This document shows positions 1-10,193 of a DNA stretch of 64,000 nucleotides, piece after piece. Every line of letters begins with the position of its first letter. The first letter of the stretch is position 1. The position numbers and the translations under genes are program-made. Source of the stretch: Variovorax dokdonensis (GTDB taxonomy: Bacteria; Pseudomonadota; Gammaproteobacteria; Burkholderiales; Burkholderiaceae_C); NCBI RefSeq assembly GCF_030316895.1, contig NZ_JASZYV010000003.1:434001-498000 (forward strand), written 5' to 3'. Under the pieces are notes generated by a model. The model searched no databases and was not told the origin of the DNA. It worked only from the letters and a program-made list of their open reading frames with translations.

Positions 1-2
1 TC

Positions 3-1847
<1,845 letters not shown>

Positions 1848-1996
1848 CGGCACACAACGCCGCAATAGATCGCGGCAATACCCCGGCGAAGGCCGTCGCG
1901 CGAGCGCGGCCGAGCCATGAATCGAGACGACGTCCTTGCTGGACAAGCCCCTCAATATCAATGAACAATTGTCAGGTTCACGAGGGAGACGACGAC

Positions 1997-4900
1997 ATGC
2001 CGGCCATTTGCCGCAGTTGCCAACGCAACAACCGAGACGACGCCAAATTCTGCGATTCCTGCGGCAAGCCCCTGAGCCCTGCAGGCGTGAGCGCGCCGCC
2101 TCTGCCCGCCCCGGTCGAGTTTCGCTACGGCACCTTCCTCTTTTGCGACATGGTGCAGTCCACTGCGCTGGCCAATCGCATCGATCTCGAAGAGCTTCGC
2201 CAAGTCTTCCGCTGGTTCCGCGAACAGGTCGGTGTTGTGGCAAACCAACACGGCGGTAACATTATTCGCTTCGTCGGCGACGGCGCCTTCCTCTCATTCG
2301 GGCTGCCCCAGGCTACCGAAGACGCGACCGAGGCAGCCGTGCTGGCCGGCCTCGCGCTGGTCAAGGCCGTCTCGGAAAGCGAACCCATCCCGGGCCTGCG
2401 CATCGCCTTGCGCGTGGGCATCGCGTCGGGCACCGTGGTCTACGGCGACATGATCGAAGGCGCGGCCTTCAAGGAAGAATCGATCGTCGGTGCCGTCGCC
2501 CACCTGGCGGCGCGCCTGGCCGCCGCGGCACCACCCGACGGCGTGGTCATCTCCGACCACACCCGCCGCGCCATCGGCCAGTTCTTCGAATGCAAGGACA
2601 TCGGCCGCATCGAACTCAAGGGCTTCGAGAACGGCGAGCGTGCCTGGCAGGTCATTGCCCAGACGCAGATCGCTTCGCGCTTCGAGGCCTTTCGCGGCCA
2701 CACCAGTTCCAACGAGCTGATCAACTGCGTCGAGATCATGGCCGCGCTGAACGAGGCGTGGACCCATGCGCTGGCGGGCCATGGCAATGCCGTCATCCTG
2801 GTGGGCGATCCGGGCATCGGCAAGTCCAAGCTGGCGCGCGTGCTGCGGGCGCGAGCGCTCGAATCGCACGCCACCGTGGTCGAGATCGACTGCACGCCCA
2901 GCACCCGCAACACGCCGCTGTTCCCGATTTCCGTGCTGGCCCGCCGGCTTGCCGGCATCCGCGCCGAAGACTCCGACGCCGAGCGCCTGCGCAAGGCCGA
3001 AGCACTGCTCAAGCGCGTGGCGCTGACGCAGGACCCCGAGGCCGCACTGACTTATCTCGAACCCATCTTCGGCATCGTGGACACCGCGCGCCCCGAAGGC
3101 GGCGACAGTGCCGAGCTGGTTCGCGAACGCACCATCGGCCTCCTGGTGGACATGATCAAGACCGCCATGCGCAGCGGCCCGCCGCTGTTCATGCTGTGCG
3201 AAGACATGCACTGGGCCGACGCATCGACCATCCTGGTCCTGCAGCGCGTGGGCGAGGCACTGGCAGGGCTGCCCGCGCTGATGATCGCCACCATGCGCCC
3301 CGGCCCCGACAGCGTGCCCTTCGACCTGAAGGATGCACGCCGTCTATCGCTGGCCGCGCTGGACGAGAAATGCGCGCAGGACCTGGTCCGCCTGCTGACG
3401 CCTGCCAAGAGCCTGAGCGATGCGGCCGTGGCCCGCATCATCGAACGCGCCGAGGGTGTGCCGCTGTTCCTCGAGGAGCTGTGCCGCAGCGAGCTCGATG
3501 CGGCGAGCCAGCCGATCCAGCACAGCGCACCGCGCGCGCGCCCGTCGGCGGTGCCGCAGATCCTGCAGGGCGTCATCGAGGCCCGCCTCGACTACGCGCA
3601 GAACATCAAGCCCATCATTCAGGCGGCATCGGTCATCGGGCGCAACTTCTCGCTGCCCCTGCTCGCCGAACTGCTGCCCGAGCGTCGATCCCAGCTCAAC
3701 GACGCCGTCGCCTGGCTGGTCGACTCGGGGCTGCTCACTTCCGGCATCGACGTGCGCACGGGCCAGATGAGCTTCCGCCACGCCTTGATCCGCGAGGCGG
3801 TGTACGAGACCTTGCTGCTCGAAGACCGCGAGCGGCTGCACGGCCAGGTCGCGCAGTTGCTGGTCCGCCACTTCGACCGTCTGCCCGAATCGGCACCAGA
3901 CCTGGTCGCGCACCACCTCATTGCGGCCAAGCGCTACGACGAAGCCGTGGTTTCGCTGATTGCCGCCGGCTCGCTGGCTTCGGGCCGCGCCGCCTATCAG
4001 GAATCGGCCAGCCACAGCCGCATGGCGCTGGCGCTGCTCGACAAGCTGGAAGACACGCAGCGCAAGCACCAGCTCGAACTGCAGTTGCTGGTGCAGCTCG
4101 GCGTGGCCATCAGCGCGACGCAGGGCTACACGGCCCCCGAAGTCGAAGCCACCTATCGCCGCGCGCGCGAGATCGTTCACGACGCCGACCCCGCGCAGGC
4201 CTTCGGCGGCGTGCGTGGGCTGGCCACCTACTACTTCGTGCGCAACGAACAGGCCATGGCCGACGAGATGTCGACGCTGGGCCTGTCCATGGCCCGCAGT
4301 TCCGGACGCATCGACTTCGTCATCGAGGCGCTGACCGTGCGTGGCTACACCGATCTCTACACCGGGCAGCTCGACGCCGCCCGCGCCGCGCTGGAGCAAT
4401 GCCTCGACCTGTACCGCGAATACGACGGCTCGCGATTCGACTACCCCTCGGTGCAGGACGCCGGCACCGCCGCATGGTCGGTGCTGGGCATGGCCTGCTG
4501 GCTGCGCGGCGACAGCCTGGGCGCGGACCGCAGCGTCGAAGGCGCGATGAGCCACATCGAGCGGCTTGCGCGCCCCTTCGACACCGCCTACGCCAACTGC
4601 TTCATCGCCCAGCAGTTGAACGTGCAACGCCGGTTCGCCGACGCCCTGCGCCATGCCACCGCCTGCGTGGAGATGTCGCAGGAGCACGGTTTCGCAACAT
4701 GGCTGGTGTGCGGGCTGATGCAGCAGGCGGTGGCGGCCGCGTCGCTCGGACCGTCGCAGGCTGCGGTCGATGGCTTGCGCGGCGCCATGACGGCTTACCT
4801 GGGCGCCGGTGCACAAGCCGCCATTCCCTTCTTCTGCTGGGGCCTGGCGCGCGGCCTGCGGAACCTGGGCGACGACGACGGTGCGCGCGCCGCGCTGGCG

Positions 4901-5233
4901 CAGGGGCTCGAATCGGCCAAGTCGACGGGCGAGACCTACCTCGTCGCCGAACTGCTCATCCTGTCGGCCGAACTCGCGGCCTCCGACGAAGCCGCCCTGC
5001 TGCTGCTCGAAGAGGCGCGGCAGGTGGCCACCGACCAGGGCGCCGTCGCGCTCGCGCTGCGCGCGTCGCTGACTGCGCTGCGGCGGCGCAAGCTCGTTTC
5101 GGACGATGCCGAGCGCGACGAACGGGCCTGGCTCGTTCTCGAAGGACAGGCGCCTACGCCCGACGATCCGCGCTGGGCACAGGACGCCCTGGCCGCGGTC
5201 TCGCGCGCGCTCACCAGCTCAAGCTATCGCTGA
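1997..5233 (+). CDS. Zinc-ribbon / class III nucleotide cyclase / AAA ATPase / TPR protein
   Basis: This is a multidomain signalling protein of about 1078 residues. An N-terminal zinc ribbon (C5, C8, C19, C22) is followed by a class III adenylate/guanylate cyclase domain at about residues 43-215. That domain shows the metal-binding motifs FLFCDMVQST and GDGAFLSFG. A P-loop ATPase domain follows, with Walker A GDPGIGKSK near residue 275 and an acidic Walker B in MLCEDMHWAD. A long alpha-helical TPR-like region completes the protein. The ATG at 1997 is chosen because AGGGAGA lies 8 bases upstream; an ATG at 1961 is the alternative. The architecture matches cyclase-ATPase regulators thought to sense a protein or metabolite and make cyclic nucleotide, but the ligand and product are unknown. 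The 3' end overlaps the convergent gene at 5211 by 23 bases. Confidence 0.88.
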   Translation: MPAICRSCQRNNRDDAKFCDSCGKPLSPAGVSAPPLPAPVEFRYGTFLFCDMVQSTALANRIDLEELRQVFRWFREQVGVVANQHGGNIIRFVGDGAFLSFGLPQATEDATEAAVLAGLALVKAVSESEPIPGLRIALRVGIASGTVVYGDMIEGAAFKEESIVGAVAHLAARLAAAAPPDGVVISDHTRRAIGQFFECKDIGRIELKGFENGERAWQVIAQTQIASRFEAFRGHTSSNELINCVEIMAALNEAWTHALAGHGNAVILVGDPGIGKSKLARVLRARALESHATVVEIDCTPSTRNTPLFPISVLARRLAGIRAEDSDAERLRKAEALLKRVALTQDPEAALTYLEPIFGIVDTARPEGGDSAELVRERTIGLLVDMIKTAMRSGPPLFMLCEDMHWADASTILVLQRVGEALAGLPALMIATMRPGPDSVPFDLKDARRLSLAALDEKCAQDLVRLLTPAKSLSDAAVARIIERAEGVPLFLEELCRSELDAASQPIQHSAPRARPSAVPQILQGVIEARLDYAQNIKPIIQAASVIGRNFSLPLLAELLPERRSQLNDAVAWLVDSGLLTSGIDVRTGQMSFRHALIREAVYETLLLEDRERLHGQVAQLLVRHFDRLPESAPDLVAHHLIAAKRYDEAVVSLIAAGSLASGRAAYQESASHSRMALALLDKLEDTQRKHQLELQLLVQLGVAISATQGYTAPEVEATYRRAREIVHDADPAQAFGGVRGLATYYFVRNEQAMADEMSTLGLSMARSSGRIDFVIEALTVRGYTDLYTGQLDAARAALEQCLDLYREYDGSRFDYPSVQDAGTAAWSVLGMACWLRGDSLGADRSVEGAMSHIERLARPFDTAYANCFIAQQLNVQRRFADALRHATACVEMSQEHGFATWLVCGLMQQAVAAASLGPSQAAVDGLRGAMTAYLGAGAQAAIPFFCWGLARGLRNLGDDDGARAALAQGLESAKSTGETYLVAELLILSAELAASDEAALLLLEEARQVATDQGAVALALRASLTALRRRKLVSDDAERDERAWLVLEGQAPTPDDPRWAQDALAAVSRALTSSSYR

Positions 5234-7049
5234 CGCTCAGGTCCAGGTTCATCCTGAGCCTGTACCAGTCGCCGGCCGGTAGGTTGATGTCGTCCTGGCC
5301 CAGGACCTCGCACAGCGCGCGCCACGGATCGCCTTCCGGCCTGCCTTTCGCCGACAGGCTCAGCGAGGCAATGCCCGGTGGGAACAGCGCGGTCATGCTC
5401 GTGATCTTCATCTGCCCGTGAATCCACGTGGGCGGCAGGCCGCGTTTGTCTACCGGCGTCGCCTGCACCGTTCTAAAGCCGCTGAAGCCGTTGGACATGG
5501 CTTGCCGGGCGAACGACTTGCGGAATTCGCGGCCTCCGAAATCGCTTTGGCGCCAGCGCGAGAAGCCGGGCATGTTGCCGAGCACGGCATCGAGGTCGAC
5601 GCGCTCGAATCGCTGGTCGTCGCCCGAGTGCGTCGGATAGCGCAGTTCCAGCAGCCGATGGCCTTGCGCATCCCGAAAGCCAGGCTGCGAACGCACCAGC
5701 ACCACCTGCGACACCGAATGCTCGCGGTCATCCCGCCTCCCGGCCATGTCCAGCGGGTGGAGTTGATCGTCCTCGCGGATGCAGAACTGCGCGAGTTCCT
5801 TGGGAAAGCCCTGCGACTCCCGGCCCACCATCTTCGACCAGGGGTTGTCGACGAAGATGGTCGGCACGAACAGCGATGCGTCTCGCGCCTGCGAACCATC
5901 GTCGTCGACCTTGCCCACCAGCAGGCGCACCAGCACCTCGTGCTGCGACATGTAGTCGTGCGGCATGAGGGGCGCGGCCGGAGAGCGCGTGCGCATCTGG
6001 CCGTAGTGAAGCAGTTCGATCACCACCGTCGGCGTGGCGACGCGCCAGCTGAAGTCGTCCATCGCACCAGGTGCGTCGCGATGGAAGTTCAGCGGCCCTG
6101 CCAGTTTCTGCAACATCGGCATGGCCGAATCCGGCAAGCTCAAGCGGAAGCCGACCACCTCGACGTTGTCGAACACGAAATGCGGCGCACCGAACACGCT
6201 CGCCGCGGGCAAGCGCTCCACCTTGGGAGGCACGGGCTTGTCGGGAGCTCGGGGCCAGCAGGAGAAGGGCAGCTCGGGGAACGGCAGGGTCGAGAAAGCT
6301 GGCGACGGCGCAAACACCGATGTCGGGTCCAGAAAGCGGCCCGCTGACAACTGCTCGAAGCCTTCGGTGACGGGTGCGCCCGCCTCTTGGCAGAACACGT
6401 CGGCCAGCGCCGGCCATGCGGCCTGGTCGACATGCAGGGCCACACCGGCCCCATCGAGCGTGCGCAGGCCGCGCCGCAAAGGCGACCAGCTGAAGCGGCT
6501 GATCGACAGATCGGTGGTCTGCCGCGCGATGTCCGGGGCCGACTTGAACTGGCGGTAGCCCGGTGCCCAACCGTCGCTGTAGTGCAGATCGTCGCCATCC
6601 AGCGCGAACCTCACGCCCTCGAGCGTGAGGATGCGCTGGTCGCGCAGCGTGATGGGCATCGACATCGAACGTAACGGATAGGCCGGCGAATGCACGACGA
6701 GCCGGATCGCACCATCCGGCCCACGTTCGAGGTCGATGCGCGACTCGACGATCGGAATTCCGTGCCTGCGAAAGTCGTCGCACCATGGCTCGTCGTTTGA
6801 AAACGCCATCCAGCACGTCAGGGCGCCGGCGTGTTGGCCCACGCCTTCCACCGAGATCAGCAGGGCGATGCGCCGCCTGGCCTCGGGCGACGCGCCCGGA
6901 TCCGGCTGCGCGCTGATCGCCTCGATCGTCGCGAGCGGCGAAACGCCCCCCGTGATCGCGTCGCGCAGTGCGGGGTCGAAGGCCTGCGCCATCCGACTCA
7001 GCGGCTCCAACTGCATCGGCAGACGAACTTGCCAGAAGTTGTGTGACAT
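5211..7049 (-). CDS. Acetoacetate-decarboxylase-like protein, last gene of the five-gene operon
   Basis: The protein has 612 residues and is not a standard enzyme by name. The C-terminal half has the look of an acetoacetate decarboxylase (ADC) fold: a stretch with HEVLVRLL, a FVPTIFVDNPW segment, and GRESQGFPKELAQF around residues 400-430. The N-terminal ~280 residues are of unknown type. ADC-superfamily proteins decarboxylate beta-keto acids or use a Schiff-base lysine for aldol or dehydratase chemistry. Whether the catalytic lysine is retained needs an alignment, although a lysine sits in GFPKEL. It starts 12 bp after the saccharopine-dehydrogenase-like gene and is probably co-transcribed with it. 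The function is inferred only from fold resemblance. Confidence 0.72.
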   Translation of the reverse strand: MSHNFWQVRLPMQLEPLSRMAQAFDPALRDAITGGVSPLATIEAISAQPDPGASPEARRRIALLISVEGVGQHAGALTCWMAFSNDEPWCDDFRRHGIPIVESRIDLERGPDGAIRLVVHSPAYPLRSMSMPITLRDQRILTLEGVRFALDGDDLHYSDGWAPGYRQFKSAPDIARQTTDLSISRFSWSPLRRGLRTLDGAGVALHVDQAAWPALADVFCQEAGAPVTEGFEQLSAGRFLDPTSVFAPSPAFSTLPFPELPFSCWPRAPDKPVPPKVERLPAASVFGAPHFVFDNVEVVGFRLSLPDSAMPMLQKLAGPLNFHRDAPGAMDDFSWRVATPTVVIELLHYGQMRTRSPAAPLMPHDYMSQHEVLVRLLVGKVDDDGSQARDASLFVPTIFVDNPWSKMVGRESQGFPKELAQFCIREDDQLHPLDMAGRRDDREHSVSQVVLVRSQPGFRDAQGHRLLELRYPTHSGDDQRFERVDLDAVLGNMPGFSRWRQSDFGGREFRKSFARQAMSNGFSGFRTVQATPVDKRGLPPTWIHGQMKITSMTALFPPGIASLSLSAKGRPEGDPWRALCEVLGQDDINLPAGDWYRLRMNLDLSVSDSLSW

Positions 7050-7061
7050 CGCTCGTCCCGC

Positions 7062-8246
7062 CTACAAGGGCTGCAGGGGCCGCAGCCACTCGCAGCCGGC
7101 GAGCGGTCCATCCGCGGCGCCCACCATGGCATGAATGGGCGACAGCACCGCGGCCGGCGTCTGCCAGCCCCTAGGGGCATCGTTCACGCCGCACGCCACG
7201 GCCAGCACGAGTCGGGCCGTCAGTTCGTACGGATCGCCGGTCTTGAGGCACGCATCGATCATCGGCTTGCGCCACGCGTTCTCGATCTGCAGCACCACGC
7301 GGTGCTGGTTGTCGCGCCGCTCCTCGTCGGTGGGCCCCTCGGGCAGCGCATCGACCTGCCACTGCGTGAGTTCGCGCAGCATCGGCAGCTGATAGGCCGC
7401 CGCCACCGTCGACGCCACCTGGTAGGTCATCCGCAGCGAGCCCGACATTTCGATGTACGACTCGACGCTATCCGCGTTCACCCCTCGCCTGCGCAGCGTG
7501 TTGCGCGCACTGAGGGTGTCAATCATGTTGGCGGCGGTGGCGATGCGCGGCATGGGCGCCTGCTTTTCGTGGGCACCGCTGCCGCCGAAATTGAAGCTGC
7601 GTTCGATCTTGCCGATGGGCGCATGCTGGATGAGCAGCTTGGTCTTTTCGGCATTCGCGCGCGCCACCGTGACCTGTTCGCGAACCATGCGCAGCATGGT
7701 CCTGGCGCTGCCGCGCGAGAGGTACTTCATGCGGTCCACGGCGATGCGCACGGCGCCAATGCCTTGCGGCACCTTTGCCCGCTTGTCCAGCTTTTCCAAT
7801 GCGGCGTCGAGCATCAGGTCCGACAGGGCCGAAGTGTGGCCGGCGCCGCAGACGATCGTGACGTCCCGGCTGTTCGCCACATAGCCCAGGTCGTCCATGC
7901 GCTTGTAGACATCGACCTCACCGCCGATGTCCACGTAGTGGCAGTGCACGCTGATGGCCGACTTGGCCAGGCGCTCGCCCGTGGCGCTGAAGGGGCCGGC
8001 GGCGTTGATCACCACGTCGAACCCGCGCAGCGCATCGGCGACCTCGCGCTCCTCGTCCAGGCCGAAGGCACGCCACTCCAGACCCAGCCGTTCGGCGAGG
8101 GCTCGCAGGCGAAGGCGATCGCGCGCGGCCAGCACGACTTCCATCGACGATGCGCCATGGCGCATCTGGCGCGCGGCTTCCTGCGCAATCAGGCGGCCGG
8201 AATAGCCGGTCGCGCCGTACAGCAGGATGCGTCGCTTGCTCGTCAT
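7062..8246 (-). CDS. Saccharopine dehydrogenase NADP-binding domain family protein
   Basis: The protein has 394 residues. The N terminus RILLYGATGYSGRLIAQEAA is a Rossmann nucleotide-binding motif, followed by a segment reading FDVVINAAGPFSATGERL. This pattern is typical of the trans-acting enoyl reductase / saccharopine-dehydrogenase-like superfamily rather than of true lysine-pathway enzymes. Members reduce or oxidise lipid-like or polyketide substrates with NADP. It lies 37 bp downstream of the polyprenyl synthase gene and 12 bp upstream of the ADC-like gene in the same strand and order, which suggests a reductase step in one pathway. The substrate is not identifiable from sequence. Confidence 0.82.
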   Translation of the reverse strand: MTSKRRILLYGATGYSGRLIAQEAARQMRHGASSMEVVLAARDRLRLRALAERLGLEWRAFGLDEEREVADALRGFDVVINAAGPFSATGERLAKSAISVHCHYVDIGGEVDVYKRMDDLGYVANSRDVTIVCGAGHTSALSDLMLDAALEKLDKRAKVPQGIGAVRIAVDRMKYLSRGSARTMLRMVREQVTVARANAEKTKLLIQHAPIGKIERSFNFGGSGAHEKQAPMPRIATAANMIDTLSARNTLRRRGVNADSVESYIEMSGSLRMTYQVASTVAAAYQLPMLRELTQWQVDALPEGPTDEERRDNQHRVVLQIENAWRKPMIDACLKTGDPYELTARLVLAVACGVNDAPRGWQTPAAVLSPIHAMVGAADGPLAGCEWLRPLQPL

Positions 8247-8283
8247 GACAGATCTCCGTTCTTGGTTCTTGGTGCGCGCGAGT

Positions 8284-9351
8284 TCAGTGCAGCCTGCGCA
8301 GGACCCACGTCACCAGCGCGCGCACGAACCGCAGGTCGCGCCCCTCGGGCAATCCAGCGAAGGCCTGCGAGAACTCGTGCAGCGCCGCGCCGGCCAACCC
8401 GTGCGCCACCTGGCGGGCATGTTCGATGGCGCCGGTGCGCGCCATCAGGCCGAGCACCCACTCGACTTCGCCCGTGTCGCGCTCGGCGCGCGGCAGGGAC
8501 AGAAAGCGGTGCAGCCTTTCGCGCTCGGCTTCGCTGGCCTCGCGCATGGCGTGGATCAGCATCAGCGTTCGCTTGCCTTCCAGCAGGTCGCCCGCGCGTT
8601 CCTTGCCGTAGTCCTGGCCCGGCTCCAGGTTCAGGATGTCGTCCTGGATCTGGAAGGCCGCGCCGAAGAAGAAGCCCAGCCGCACCAGCGTGTCCAGGTG
8701 CTGCGATGCGCCGCGCGTGCCGATCAGGTAGCCGATGCGAAGCGGATGGATGGTGGTCAGCCAGCAGGTCTTCTTGAGCACCATGGTGAGGAAGGCCTCC
8801 TCGTCCACGTCTCGGGTGTTGTGCTGGCGCCATTGCAGTTCGAGGGCCTGGCCTTCGGTGGTCTCCCAGGCCATGCGCTCGGTCTCCTCGAAGATGCGAA
8901 ACGCCAGGTCGCTGCCGAGCCGGTGGATGTTGTCCTTGAGCGGCCGCACGCTCAGCAGGCCCAGCGCATCGCCCGCGTTCAGCGCCAGTGGAAGGCCATG
9001 CAGCGCGTGCAGCGTGGGCGTGCCGCGGCGCTCTTCGCTGTCGTCCTCGATGTCGTCGTGGATCAGCATGGCGTTGTGCAGCAGCTCGATGGCGGCCGCG
9101 CACGGCAGCGCATCTTCCAGCGAGGCGCCGAAGGCCCGCGCCGTGGCGATGCACAGGCTGGGGCGCAGCATCTTGCCGCCGCGGCCCGGATAGTCGGCGA
9201 TCATCCGCGCCAGGCCGTCGTCGCCCTCCGGAGCCGGCAGGTAGCGGGCCAGCCGCTCGCGCGTGCTGGCGCCGTATTCGGCGCACACCTGCGCAACCAG
9301 CGCATCGTCGACGCCGATGTCCGCGAATGCGCCGGTGTCGTTGAAGCCCAT
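8284..9351 (-). CDS. Polyprenyl synthetase family protein (isoprenyl diphosphate synthase)
   Basis: The protein has 355 residues starting MGFNDTGAF at 9351. Family members condense isopentenyl diphosphate with an allylic diphosphate. The first aspartate-rich motif is HDDIEDDSEERRG, and GGKMLRP provides the usual lysine/arginine pair. The second motif reads FQIQDDILN, so the last Asp of the classical DDxxD is replaced by Asn. That change may alter activity or specificity and sets it apart from housekeeping IspA/IspB. The frame is open far upstream, but the downstream start is preferred because it sits 8 bp after the stop of the preceding operon gene. Chain length of the product cannot be predicted reliably here. 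Confidence 0.88.
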   Translation of the reverse strand: MGFNDTGAFADIGVDDALVAQVCAEYGASTRERLARYLPAPEGDDGLARMIADYPGRGGKMLRPSLCIATARAFGASLEDALPCAAAIELLHNAMLIHDDIEDDSEERRGTPTLHALHGLPLALNAGDALGLLSVRPLKDNIHRLGSDLAFRIFEETERMAWETTEGQALELQWRQHNTRDVDEEAFLTMVLKKTCWLTTIHPLRIGYLIGTRGASQHLDTLVRLGFFFGAAFQIQDDILNLEPGQDYGKERAGDLLEGKRTLMLIHAMREASEAERERLHRFLSLPRAERDTGEVEWVLGLMARTGAIEHARQVAHGLAGAALHEFSQAFAGLPEGRDLRFVRALVTWVLRRLH

Positions 9352-9359
9352 GGTGGCGC

Positions 9360-10193
9360 CTAGAGCTCGATCTCGATCAGGCCGAGTTGCTCGCCCTGCA
9401 GCGAGCAGACGGCCGCGCGCCAGCGCCCTGCGGGGTCGTCCTCGTGCGTGGCCAGGCGCAGCACGGGCGAATCGCCCTCCTGCGACACGCGGGCCGGTGC
9501 CAGCTTGTGGGGCGTGCTGGCATCGAGCAGGAAGAAGACCAGTTCGAGTTCGGTGTCCAGTGCCTCGCGCGCCACCTCCCAGGTGCGCAGCGTCACCGCC
9601 CGGCGGGCACTGCCCGGTTCGTGCATGACCCGCACGCGCGGCACGCGCTGCGGCTCGAAACCGCTCGAGGCCTGCGCCCGCGTGCCCGGCCGCTCGTCGG
9701 GGTGGTCCGCCGAAGACGCCGCGCCATCGTGCGCATGCCGTGCCTTCCGGAATGCGTTTCGGCCGTGGTCCTTCTGCAGCCCCAGGAAATCGCCCAGCAT
9801 CCGGTACTCGGCCGCCAGCAGGCGCTGCACGAGGCTGCCGGGGTCTCCGGACATCGATTCGAGCCATTGCAGGCCGGTCATCGCCGCGTTGTTGGCCAGC
9901 CGCTCGCCGGCATCGAGCATCTTGCCCGGATCGCCGCTGTGGCCGCTGCGCTCGGCGGCGCCGCGAAGCCGCTGCGCCGCGCGCATGCCGCGTTCGATCT
10001 GCTCGTCCACCACGCGATAGCCCATCTGAACGGCGGCCACGACGGCGTCTTCGGCCGTCTTCAAGGGCACACCGCGAAGCAGCTTGCCGTCGACCATCCG
10101 GTCCGGGCTGCGGTAGTAGCCGCCAAAGCTTCGGTTCGGTCCGAGCTGCTGCGGCTCGGCGCGGACCCAGCGTCCGTGTTCGTCCTGTTTCAT
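9360..10193 (-). CDS. Uncharacterised operon protein
   Basis: The protein has 277 residues starting MKQDEHGRWVRAEP. I do not recognise the family. It has no signal peptide and no obvious membrane span. The central part is polar and charged, and the C-terminal ~80 residues alternate in a beta-rich pattern ending in LIEIEL. Its start ATG overlaps the stop of the FAD oxidoreductase gene as ATGA, so the two are translationally coupled, and the polyprenyl synthase gene begins 8 bp downstream. Position between a redox flavoprotein and a prenyl synthase suggests an accessory or scaffolding role in the same process, but no activity is claimed. Confidence 0.75.
   Translation of the reverse strand: MKQDEHGRWVRAEPQQLGPNRSFGGYYRSPDRMVDGKLLRGVPLKTAEDAVVAAVQMGYRVVDEQIERGMRAAQRLRGAAERSGHSGDPGKMLDAGERLANNAAMTGLQWLESMSGDPGSLVQRLLAAEYRMLGDFLGLQKDHGRNAFRKARHAHDGAASSADHPDERPGTRAQASSGFEPQRVPRVRVMHEPGSARRAVTLRTWEVAREALDTELELVFFLLDASTPHKLAPARVSQEGDSPVLRLATHEDDPAGRWRAAVCSLQGEQLGLIEIEL

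Noticed and set aside
2590..5421. 943-codon frame opposite in phase to the cyclase gene
   Set aside because: Arg/Ala/Gly-rich, low-complexity translation typical of a shifted frame in GC-rich DNA. It overlaps the real gene.
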